Source: Cherax quadricarinatus | Lineage: Eukaryota; Arthropoda; Malacostraca; Decapoda; Parastacidae | Assembly: GCF_038502225.1 (NCBI RefSeq) | Contig: NC_091293.1 | Coordinates: forward strand, 2,795,789 to 2,859,788 | Direction: 5' to 3' | DNA length: 64,000 nt | Part shown: piece by piece, positions 42,108 through 53,200 of the stretch | Position numbering within the stretch: position 1 is the first letter of the stretch | Layout: the number at the start of each line of letters is the position of its first letter | Made by a program: the position numbers and the translations under genes | The notes under the pieces: model-generated | What the model was told of the DNA's origin: nothing | Seen by the model: only the letters and a program-made list of their open reading frames with translations | The model's database searches: none

Positions 42108-45100
42108 GCTTTGTGTCGTTCAGTGCTAGTACGTCTACATTGTGTCGTTCAGTGCTAGTACGTCTACATTGTGTCGTTCAGTGCTAGTACGTCTACATTG
42201 TGTCGTTCAGTGCTAGTACGTCTACATTGTGTCGCTCAGTGCTAGTACGTCTACATTGTGTCGCTCAGTGCTAGTACGTCTACATTGTGTCGCTCAGTGC
42301 TAGTACGTCTACATTGTGTCGTTCAGTGCTAGTACGTCTACATTGTGTCGTTCAGTGCTAGTACGTCAACATTGTGTCGTTCAGTGCTAGTACGTCTACA
42401 TTGTGTCGTTCAGTGCTAGTACGTCTACATTGTGTCGTTCAGTGCTAGTACGTCAACATTGTGTCGTTCAGTGCTAGTACGTCAACATTGTGTCGTTCAG
42501 TGCTAGTACGTCAACATTGTGTCGTTCAGTGCTAGTACGTCAACATTGTGTCGTTCAGTGCTAGTACGTACATTGTGTCGTTCAGTGCTAGTACGTCTAC
42601 ATTGTGTCGTTCAGTGCTAGTACGTCTACATTGTGTCGTTCAGTGCTAGTACGTCTACATTGTGTCGTTCAGTGCTAGTACGTCTACATTGTGTCGTTCA
42701 GTGCTAGTACGTCTACATTGTGTCGTTCAGTGCTAGTACGTCTACATTGTGTCGTTCAGTGCTAGTACGTCTACATTGTGTCGTTCAGTGCTAGTACGTC
42801 AACATTGTGTCGTTCAGTGCTAGTACGTCTACATTGTGTCGTTCAGTGCTAGTACGTCAACATTGTGTCGTTCAGTGCTAGTACGTCAACATTGTGTCGT
42901 TCAGTGCTAGTACGTCAACATTGTGTCGTTCAGTGCTAGTACGTCAACATTGTGTCGTTCAGTGCTAGTACGTCAACATTGTGTCGTTCAGTGCTAGTAC
43001 GTCTACATTGTGTCGTTCAGTGCTAGTACGTCAACATTGTGTCGTTCAGTGCTAGTACGTCAACATTGTGTCGTTCAGTGCTAGTACGTCAACATTGTGT
43101 CCTTCAGTGCTAGTACGTCAACATTGTGTCGCTCAGTGCTAGTACGTCTACATTGTGTCGTTCAGTGCTAGTACGTCAACATTGTGTCGTTCAGTGCTAG
43201 TACGTCTACATTGTGTCGTTCAGTGCTAGTACGTCTACATTGTGTCGTTCAGTGCTAGTACGTCTACATTGTGTCGTTCAGTGCTAGTACGTCTACATTG
43301 TGTCGTTCAGTGCTAGTACGTCTACATTGTGTCGTTCAGTGCTAGTACGTCTACATTGTGTCGTTCAGTGCTAGTACGTCTACATTGTGTCGTTCAGTGC
43401 TAGTACGTCTACATTGTGTCGTTCAGTGCTAGTACGTCTACATTGTGTCGTTCAGTGCTAGTACGTCTACATTGTGTCGTTCAGTGCTAGTACGTCTACA
43501 TTGTGTCGTTCAGTGCTAGTACGTCTACATTGTGTCGTTCAGTGCTAGTACGTCTACATTGTGTCGTTCAGTGCTAGTACGTCTACATTGTGTCGTTCAG
43601 TGCTAGTACGTCTACATTATGTCGTTCAGTGCTAGTACGTCTACATTGTGTCGTTCAGTGCTAGTACGTCTACATTGTGTCGTTCAGTGCTAGTACGTCT
43701 ACATTGTGTCGTTCAGTGCTAGTACGTCTACATTGTGTCGTTCAGTGCTAGTACGTCTACATTGTGTCGTTCAGTGCTAGTACGTCTACATTGTGTCGTT
43801 CAGTGCTAGTACGTCTACATTGTGTCGTTCAGTGCTAGTACGTCTACATTGTGTCGTTCAGTGCTAGTACGTCTACATTGTGTCGTTCAGTGCTAGTAGT
43901 ACGTCTAGTACGTCTACATTGTGTCGTTCAGTGCTAGTACGTCTACATTGTGTCGTTCAGTGCTAGTACGTCTACATTATGTCGTTCAGTGCTAGTACGT
44001 CTACATTGTGTCGTTCAGTGCTAGTACGTCAACATTGTGTCGTTCAGTGCTAGTACGTCAACATTGTGTCGTTCAGTGCTAGTACGTCAACATTGTGTCG
44101 TTCAGTGCTAGTACGTCTACATTGTGTCGTTCAGTGCTAGTACAGTGCTAGTACGTCAACATTGTGTCGTTCAGTGCTAGTACGTCATTGTGTCGTTCAT
44201 TGTGTCAACATTGTGTCGTTCAGTGCTAGTACGTCAACATTGTGTCGTTCTACATTGTGTCGTTCAGTGCTAGTACGTCAGCATTGTGTCGTTCAGTGCT
44301 AGTACGTCAACATTGTGTCGTTCAGTGCTAGTACGTCAACATTGTGTCGTTCAGTGCTAGTACGTCAACATTGTGTCGTTCAGTGCTAGTACGTCAACAT
44401 TGTGTCGTTCAGTGCTAGTACGTCAACATTGTGTCGTTCAGTGCTAGTACGTCAACATTGTGTCGTTCAGTGCTAGTACGTCAGCATTGTGTCGTTCAGT
44501 GCTAGTACGTCAACATTGTGTCGTTCAGTGCTAGTACGTCAACATTGTGTCGTTCAGTGCTAGTACGTCAACATTGTGTCGTTCAGTGCTAGTACGTCAA
44601 CATTGTGTCGTTCAGTGCTAGTGCGTCAACATTCTGTCGTTCAGTGCTAGTACGTCTACAATGTGTCGTTCAGTGCTAGTACGTCAACATTGTGAGGTTC
44701 AGTGCTAGTACGTCTACATTGTGTCGTTCAGTGCTAGTACGCCAACATTGTGTCGTTCAGTGCTAGTACGTCTACATTGTGTCGTTCAGTGCTAGTACGT
44801 CTACATTGTGTCGTTCAGTGCTAGTACGTCTACATTGTGTCGTTCAGTGCTAGTACGTCTACATTGTGTCGTTCAGTGCTAGTACGTCTACATTGTGTCG
44901 TTCAGTGCTAGTACGTCTACATTGTGTCGTTCAGTACTAGTACGTCTACATTGTGTCGTTCAGTGCTAGTACGTCAACATTGTGTCGTTCAGTGCTAGTA
45001 CGTCTACATTGTGTCGTTCAGTGCTAGTACGTCTACATTGTGTCGTTCAGTGCTAGTACGTCTACATTGTGTCGTTCAGTGCTAGTACGTCTACATTGTG

Positions 45101-46808
45101 TCGTTCAGTGCTAGTACGTCTACATTGTGTCGTTTCAGTGCTACATTGTGTCGTTAGTGCTAGTACGTCAACATTGTGTCGTTCAGTGCTAGTACGTCTA
45201 CATTGTGTCGTTCAGTGCTAGTACGTCTACATTGTGTCGTTCAGTGCTAGTACGTCTACATTGTGTCGTTCAGTGCTAGTACGTCTACATTGTGTCGTTC
45301 AGTGCTAGTACGTCTACATTGTGTCGTTCAGTGCTAGTACGTCTACATTGTGTCGTTCAGTGCTAGTACGTCTACATTGTGTCGTTCAGTGCTAGTACGT
45401 CTACATTGTGTCGTTCAGTGCTAGCACGTCAACATTGTGTCGTTCAGTGCTAGTACGTCTACATTGTGTCGTTCAGTGCTAGCACGTCTACATTGTGTCG
45501 TTCAGTGCTAGTACGTCTACATTGTGTCGTTCAGTGCTAGTACGTCTACATTGTGTCTTTCAGTGCTAGTACGTCTACATTGTGTCGTTCAGTGCTAGTA
45601 CGTCTACATTGTGTCGTTCAGTGCTAGTACGTCTACATTGTGTCGTTCAGTGCTAGTACGTCTACATTGTGTCGTTCAGTGCTAGTACGTCTACATTGTG
45701 TCGTTCAGTGCTAGTACGTCTACATTGTGTCGTTCAGTGCTAGTACGTCTACATTGTGTCGTTCAGTGCTAGTACGTCTACATTGTGTCTTTCAGTGCTA
45801 GTACGTCTACATTGTGTCGTTCAGTGCTAGTACGTCTACATTGTGTCGTTCAGTGCTAGTACGTCTACATTGTGTCGTTCAGTGCTAGTACGTCTACATT
45901 GTGTCTTTCAGTGCTAGTACGTCTACATTGTGTCGTTCAGTGCTAGTACGTCTACATTGTGTCGTTCAGTGCTAGTACGTCTACATTGTGTCGTTCAGTG
46001 CTAGTACGTCTACATTGTGTCGTTCAGTGCTAGTACGTCTACATTGTGTCGTTCAGTGCTAGTACGTCTACATTGTGTCGTTCAGTGCTAGTACGTCAAC
46101 ATTGTGTCGTTCAGTGCTAGTACGTCTACATTGTGTCGTTGAGTGCTAGTACGTCTACATTGTGTCGTTCAGTGCTAGTACGTCTACATTGTGTCGTTCA
46201 GTGCTAGTACGTCTACATTGTGTCTTTCAGTGCTAGTACGTCTACATTGTGTCGTTCAGTGCTAGTACGTCTACATTGTGTCGTTCAGTGCTAGTACGTC
46301 TACATTGTGTCGTTCAGTGCTAGTACGTCTACATTGTGTCGTTCAGTGCTCGTACGTCTACATTGTGTCGTTCAGTGCTAGTACGTCTACATTGTGTCGT
46401 TCAGTGCTAGTACGTCTACATTGTGTCGTTCAGTGCTAGTACGTCTACATTGTGTCGTTCAGTGCTAGTACGTCTACATTGTGTCGTTCAGTGCTAGTAC
46501 GTCTACATTGTGTCGTTCAGTGCTAGTACGTCTACATTGTGTCGTTCAGTGCTAGTACGTCTACATTGTGTCGTTCAGTGCTAGTACGTCTACATTGTGT
46601 CGTTCAGTGCTAGTACGTCTACATTGTGTCGTTCAGTGCTAGTACGTCTACATTGTGTCGTTCAGTGCTAGTACGTCTACATTGTGTCGTTCAGTGCTAG
46701 TACGTCTACATTGTGTCGTTCAGTGCTAGTACGTCTACATTGTGTCGTTCAGTGCTAGTACGTCTACATTGTGTCGTTCAGTGCTAGTACGTCAACATTG
46801 TGTCGTTC
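42108..46808. repeat. 29-bp minisatellite, 4.7 kb, ~160 copies
   Basis: TCGTTCAGTGCTAGTACGTC recurs every 29 bp (for example at 42121 and 42150). Two main unit types differ at one base after TACGTC (TACATTG or AACATTG) and lie in runs rather than at random. A few broken units occur near 43890, 44140-44260 and 45130-45165. Confidence 0.97.
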
Positions 46809-47040
46809 CTACCAGTAACAATGAGAACTTTTTCAAAATCATAATTCAACCTTATCTTCTCGTCATCTGACGCAATAGTAGGTTACGAATCCCTCATCTC
46901 GGCATTTTAGTCACAATGAATGCATTCAGGGGGGAAGAGGAATCTGTCCCACTTCACTATAGAACTGAAGATGGTTGGGTGAAGGTCGAAGCTGCAGTGA
47001 CCTGATGTTTGAGTAAATGGTTTGGAAAACCGGCACGTTG
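46809..47040. other. Unassigned spacer
   Basis: About 230 bp, no recognised feature. Confidence 0.55.
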
Positions 47041-47215
47041 ATAAATGAGACACTCGTGCAATATTTGGCTATATTTATTCTGGAAACGTTTCGCCAAACG
47101 TTTCCAGAATAAAGATAAGCGAATGTTTCACAAGAGTCTCATGTATCAAGGCGAATGTTGCACAAGTGTTTATATGTATCGAGGCGAATGTTGCACAAGT
47201 GTCATGTATCGACCT
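47041..47215. mobile_element. Inverted pair of Penelope-like ends with a perfect hairpin
   Basis: Perfect 18-bp arms (47074-47091 and 47096-47113, TTTATTCTGGAAACGTTT and its complement) enclose the 4-base loop CGCC. Each arm leads outward into the terminal block (TTGCACAAGTGT or its counterpart CACTCGTGCAAT). Two further short echoes of GCGAATGTTGCACAAG follow on the right. Confidence 0.75.
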
Positions 47216-47235
47216 CGTGAGTCACGAATCATATT

Positions 47236-47345
47236 GTGGCTAGCTGGTCCAGTGGCTAACGCGACGGTCTGGAGTTCTGAGACTCTCGGATCGCGGGTTC
47301 TATCCCCATCCGTGGTATGGTTTGACCTTGTGATGTTTGGTTGTG
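47236..47345 (+). mobile_element. tRNA-like SINE fragment
   Basis: TAGCTGGTCCAGTGGCTAACG resembles an A-box arm, and GCGGGTTCTATCCCC a B box with one change from GGTTCNANNCC, at about tRNA spacing. A tail of unrelated sequence follows. Not a functional tRNA by visible pairing. Confidence 0.55.
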
Positions 47346-47449
47346 CTCAGAGACTAACTGCGACGAAGAATAGATATATGGTGTGAGTCAGTCACAAACA
47401 AATATAGAACTGCAGAGAAATTGTATAGAACATCGACACCATGAAAACG

Positions 47450-47585
47450 GAGACACTAATATAACGTAATAAGATGCTTTATTGATAATGTTTCGCCCAC
47501 GCAGTGAGCTTTCAGAAAAAGCCGAGTGTATTGTCAATAAAGGATCTCATTAGCCTACACTCGTGCCTGTGTTTCCAGGGTTTAT
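47450..47585. mobile_element. Penelope-like termini, head-to-head
   Basis: On the minus strand, CTGAAAGCTCACTGCGTGGGC then GAAACATTATCAATAAAG gives the CTGA-hairpin-GAAA plan. Immediately to the right, the plus strand reads GTCAATAAAGGATCTCATTA, the same terminus seen at 15608. The two blocks point away from each other. Confidence 0.55.
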
Positions 47586-47722
47586 TGAGACATATTGAGA
47601 CATATAAAACACAATATACAAACATTCATATGTGAAGTCATTATAATAAATACGAGGTTTTTACTTTTTTCTCGTTCTCTGAACACCTGGTTCAACATGA
47701 ACCAGTTCTTTGAGTTACCTGC

Positions 47723-47880
47723 CTGCTAGTGTTGCTTCATACCGAGTGACCTAACACCACCTCCCCATCCCGCCCTGCTAGTGTTGCTTCATACCGAGTG
47801 ACCTAACACCACCTCCCCATCCCGCCCTGCTAGTGTTGCTTCATACCGAGTAACCTAACACTACCTCCCCACCCCGCTCC
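47723..47880. repeat. 52-bp tandem repeat, 3 copies
   Basis: CTGCTAGTGTTGCTTCATAC recurs at 47723, 47775 and 47827. Confidence 0.95.
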
Positions 47881-47885
47881 GTTCC

Positions 47886-48185
47886 TTAGAGATACTTATA
47901 ACCTAGTGTTAGTCTAGTAGTAACAACAGTACTGCCAGAGATACTTATAGCCTAGCCTTAGTCTAGTAGTAACAACAGTACTGCCAGAGATACTTATAGC
48001 CTAGCCTTAGTCTAGTAGTAACAACAGTACTGCCAGAGATACTTATAGCCTAGCCTTAGTCTAGTAGTAACAACAGTACTATCAGAGATACTTACAGTCT
48101 AGCCCGAGTCTAGTAGTAACAACAGTACTGCCAGTGACACTTATAGCCTAGCCTTAGTCTAGTAGTAATAACAGTACTTCCAGAG
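47886..48185. repeat. 49-bp tandem repeat, ~6 copies
   Basis: AGAGATACTTATAGCCTAGC with GTCTAGTAGTAACAACAGTA recurs at about 49-bp intervals; end units are diverged. Confidence 0.93.
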
Positions 48186-49014
48186 TTATTTTCAGTGAGT
48201 ACTTCGCCTCGAGTTTGGGAGAGTCACTGTGTGGATCCATGACCCTCTTCCGTATTCACTGCCTCAAACATAACATCTTCATTCAGGCTGAAGCGTAGGC
48301 CATACTACTGTAAGATGAAGGCGGAAGTGCCGATCATTGTGGAAAAATGTGTAACTATTGCCGGCACCGCGTTCCATGCTTCAAAGGAGGTGAAATAACG
48401 GCGCATTAAGGTGCATAAAGAAATGTTAAGGCACCTCCTCACTGCATCACAAGTGTTTTATCTGGAAGAGTTGTGTCCTCCCTCACAGTTGAAGTACCTA
48501 GCTGCTAACTACTGACCAACTTTTGACGTCCTGTACCTGTAAGCAGTAGGAAAAGATGTCGAGATTTCACCTCGTCTGATGCTGGAGACGAATGACTTCA
48601 TCTGTCTGGTTCAGTTCGGCTTCCGCAAGGCTGACTCTCTATATCCAGGAGGGTCTTGCCAGACGCCTTGACGACTTTCTCTGACCTCAGAAATCCAAAT
48701 ATTACATGGAGGTTTCACATTCTCTTGTCTTTGAAACTTTCCAGTGAAGATGAAAACTTCCCTCCAGGAGTGTGAACTGAGGAATCTATGGACACTTAAA
48801 CTGGATTATACAAAAACACAGAACGGGTGGGGTTTAAACCCGTGGCAAGTGAGTCCTAAAATGGGCTCGAACCTCATCTGTTCCTTGGTTTGTTTGCAAT
48901 CGTGTTATTACGATTTCGTGAGTCATTACCTAGGTCAAATATCTTTGGGCATGGTTCCGTTCTGTCATGAAGGATGACGGTCCCGACTCGCTGAGACCCA
49001 GAGTGAGAGATGGA
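48186..49014. other. Unassigned, with a possible tRNA-like stretch
   Basis: No gene is supported. Around 48820-48910 there are GGTTTAAACCC on the plus strand and GGTTCGAGCCC on the minus strand, which look like B boxes and may mark an old SINE. A 77-codon frame at 48744 has no recognisable domain. Confidence 0.4.
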
Positions 49015-49582
49015 ACAAGTCTCACTGTGATCAGTAATTTGTGATGTGGTCAGTTACCAAGCTTCACTGTGATCAATAATTTGTGATGTGGTCAGTTACC
49101 AAGCTTCACTGTGACCAATAGTTTGTGATGTGGTCAGTTACCAAGCTTCACTGTGATCAATAGTTTGTGATGTGGTCAGTTACCAAGCTTCACTGTGATC
49201 AATAGTTTGTGATGTGGTCAGTTACCAAGCTTCACTGTGAACAATAGTTTGTGATGTGGTCAGTTACCAAGCTTCACTGTGATCAACAATTTGTGTTGTG
49301 GTCAGTTACCAAGCTTCACTGTGAACAATAGTTTGTGATGTGGTCAGTTACCAAGCTTCACTGTGTTCAATAGTTTGTGATGTGGTCAGTTACCAAGCTT
49401 CACTGTGATCAATAGTTTGCGATGTGGTCAGTTACCAAGCTTCACTGTGATCAATAGTTTGCGATGTGGTCAGTTACTAAGCTTCACTGTGATCAATAGT
49501 TTGTGATGTGGTCAGTTACTAAGCTTCACTGTGATCAATAGTTTGTGATGTGGTCAGTTACCAAGCTTCACTGTGATCAACA
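49015..49582. repeat. 42-bp minisatellite, ~13 copies
   Basis: CCAAGCTTCACTGTGATCAA recurs at 49057 and 49099 and onwards, with GTTTGTGATGTGGTCAGTTA in each unit. Confidence 0.96.
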
Positions 49583-49679
49583 GCATTGACAAGTATTATG
49601 CTCAAATGCCAAACAAATCTTCAGTATTCACTCAATATTTCCAACCATCACACTACACTAGGTAAGACGATAACGGTAT

Positions 49680-49800
49680 ACAATACCTGCAAGTTGGTAA
49701 ATAAGACACGTGCAATAGTTAGGTGTCTTTATTCCAAAACTATATTTCGCCTATACAATAGATTTCTTCAGTCTATTATATAGAAAAATACAGAGAAGGC
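49680..49800 (-). mobile_element. Penelope-like terminus with hammerhead-like motif
   Basis: The minus strand reads CTGAAGAAATCTATTGTATAG then GCGAAATATAG and GGAATAAAGACACC. This keeps the CTGA-hairpin-GAAA arrangement and the outer AATAAAGA block of the other copies. No coding sequence attached. Confidence 0.5.
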
Positions 49801-50281
49801 AGCAGTAGCAGTAGAGATGTAAAGACGATGTAATGTTGTGTGTTATCTATTACACAACACTAGGTGACACTAAGGTCACCTTCAACTATTCATTTAGGAA
49901 ATATGCCTAAATTTATTGTTCACTGTGTCTGCTTCACAACTAGCCCAGCAGAATGAAGAGAAAGGAAAATTTTGACAATATAACAAAAACGCCAAAGATT
50001 TAACCATGGGTAGATTTTGAATAATTCATCCAGAAACAGGAAACAGCTCTATCAAAATAAATATAAAATGGCAGAAATCCCCCAGTAATATGGGCTTACA
50101 CTTATTATTAAAAAGCAGAATTATAGATTGTGGATCCTCTTGCATATTGCTTTATAATGATAAATGATCTTACAGTTATGTTATGATAGATGATTCCAGT
50201 GTATCTTGAAATATTATGATAGATGAGATAATCTTATAACTGCTGTGATAGACAGAACAGTCATATACGGTAGAGAACTGT
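49801..50281. other. Unassigned AT-rich stretch
   Basis: About 480 bp; no gene or repeat recognised before the 11-bp array. Confidence 0.6.
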
Positions 50282-53200
50282 GAGTGCTACCACAGTGCTG
50301 CACCAGTGCTACCACAGTGCTGCACCAGTGCTACCACAGTGCTGCCACAGTGCTGCCACAGTGCTGCACCAGTGCTACCACAGTGCTGCACCAGTGCTAC
50401 CACAGTGCTACACCAGTGCTACCACAGTGCTGCCACAGTGCTACACCAGTGCTACCACAGTGCTGCCACAGTGCTACCACAGTGCTACACCAGTGCTACC
50501 ACAGTGCTGCCACAGTGCTACCACAGTGCTGCACCAGTGCTACCACAGTGCTACACCAGTGCTACCACAGTGCTGCCACAGTGCTACACCAGTGCTACCA
50601 CAGTGCTGCCACAGTGCTACCACAGTGCTGCCACAGTGCTGCACCAGTGCTACCACAGTGCTACACCAGTGCTACCACAGTGCTGCCACAGTGCTGCCAC
50701 AGTGCTGCCACAGTGCTGCACCAGTGCTACCACAGTGCTACACCAGTGCTACCACAGTGCTGCCACAGTGCTACACCAGTGCTACCACAGTGCTACCACA
50801 GTGCTACCACAGTGCTACACCAGTGCTACCACAGTGCTGCCACAGTGCTGCACCAGTGCTACCACAGTGCTACACCAGTGCTACCACAGTGCTGCCACAG
50901 TGCTGCACCAGTGCTGCACCAGTGCTACCACAGTGCTACCACAGTGCTGCACCAGTGCTGCCACAGTGCTGCCACAGTGCTGCACCAGTGCTACCACAGT
51001 GCTACCCCAGTGCTACCACAGTGCTGCCACAGTGCTGCACCAGTGCTACCACAGTGCTACCACAGTGCTACCACAGTGCTACACCAGTGCTACCACAGTG
51101 CAGCAACCACAGTGCAGCAACCACAGTGCTGCAACCACAGTGCAGCAACCACAGTGCTGCAACCACAGTGCAGCAACCACAGTGCAGCAACCACAGTGCA
51201 GCTACCACAGTGCTACCACAGTGCTGCCACAGTGCTACCACAGTGTTACCATAGTGCTACACCAGTGCTACCACAGTGCTGCCACAGTGCTGCACCAGTG
51301 CTGCACCAGTGCTACCACAGTGTTACCATAGTGCTGCACCAGTGCTACCACAGTGCTACCACAGTGCTACCCTAGTGCTGCACCAGTGCTACCACAGTGC
51401 TACCACAGTGCTACCACAGTGCTACACCAGTGCTACCACAGTGCTGCACCAGTGCTGCCACAGTGCTACCACAGTGCTGCACCAGTGTTACCACAGTGCT
51501 ACCACAGTGCTGCCACAGTGCTGCACCAGTGCTACCACAGTGTTACCATAGTGCTGCACCAGTGCTACCACAGTGTTACCATAGTGCTGCACCAGTGCTA
51601 CCACAGTGCTACCACAGTGCTACCATAGTGCTGCACCAGTGCTACCACAGTGCTACCACAGTGCTGCACCAGTGCTACCACAGTGTTACCATAGTGCTGC
51701 CCCAGTGCTACCACAGTGGTACCATAGTGCTGCACCAGTGCTACCACAGTGCATAGTGCTGCACCAGTGCTACCACAGTGCTACCACAGTGCTGCACCAG
51801 TGCTACCACAGTGTTACCATAGTGCTGCACCAGTGCTACCACAGTGCTACCATAGTGCTGCACCAGTGCTACCACAGTGCTACCACAGTGCTGCACCAGT
51901 GCTACCACAGTGCTACCACAGTGCTGCACCAGTGCTACCACAGTGTTACCATAGTGCTGCACCAGTGCTACCACAGTGTTACCATAGTGCTGCACCAGTG
52001 CTACCACAGTGTTACCATAGTGCTGCACCAGTGCTACCACAGTGCTGCACCAGTGCTACCACAGTGTTACCATAGTGCTGCACCAGTGCTACCACAGTGC
52101 TACCATAGTGCTGCACCAGTGCTACCACAGTGCTACCACAGTGCTGCACCAGTGCTACCACAGTGCTACCACAGTGCTGCACCAGTGCTACCAAAGTGTT
52201 ACCATAGTGCTGCACCAGTGCTACCACAGTGTTACCATAGTGCTGCACCAGTGCTACCACAGTGTTACCATAGTGCTGCACCAGTGCTACCACAGTGCTA
52301 CCACAGTGCTGCACCAGTGCTACCACAGTGTTACCATAGTGCTGCACCAGTGCTACCACAGTGCTACCATAGTGCTGCACCAGTGCTACAACAGTGATAC
52401 CACAGTGCTGCCACAGTGCTACCACAGTGCTACCACAGTGTGCTACCACAGTGTTACCATAGTGCTGCACCAGTGCTACAACAGTGTTACCATAGTGCTG
52501 CACCAGTGCTACCACAGTGTTACCATAGTGCTGCACAGTGTTACCACAGTGCTACCAGAGTGCACAGTGCTACCACAGTGCTACCACAGTGCACCAGTGC
52601 TACCACAGTGTTACCTTAGTGCTGCACCAGTGCTACCACAGTGCTACCATAGTGCTGCACCAGTGCTACCACAGTGCTACCACAGTGCTGCACCAGTGCT
52701 ACCACAGTGCTACCACAGTGCTGCACAAGTGCTACCACAGTGTTACCATAGTGCTGCACCAGTGCTACCACAGTGCTACCACAGTGCTGCACCAGTGCTA
52801 CCACAGTGTTACCATAGTGCTGCACCAGTGCTACCACAGTGCTACCATAGTGCTGCACCAGTGCTACCACAGTGCTACCACAGTGCTGCACCAGTGCTAC
52901 CACAGTGCTACCATAGTGCTGCACCAGTGCTACCACAGTGCTACCACAGTGCTGCACCAGTGCTACCACAGTGCTACCACAGTGCTGCACCAGTGCTACC
53001 ACAGTGCTACCACAGTGCTGCACCAGTGCTACCACAGTGCTACCACAGTGCTGCACCAGTGCTACCACAGTGCTGCACCAGTGCTACCACAGTGCTGCAC
53101 CAGTGCTACCACAGTGCTGCACCAGTGCTACCACAGTGCTGCACCAGTGCTGCCACAGTGCTGCCACAGTGCTACCACAGTGCTACCACAGTGCTACCAC

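Noticed and set aside
42108..46808. CRISPR-like array of 29-bp repeats
   Set aside because: Units are directly adjacent with no unique spacers, no cas genes, and a eukaryotic context.
47045..47386. 113-codon plus-strand frame
   Set aside because: It crosses an inverted repeat and a tRNA-like SINE; no domain or coding signal.
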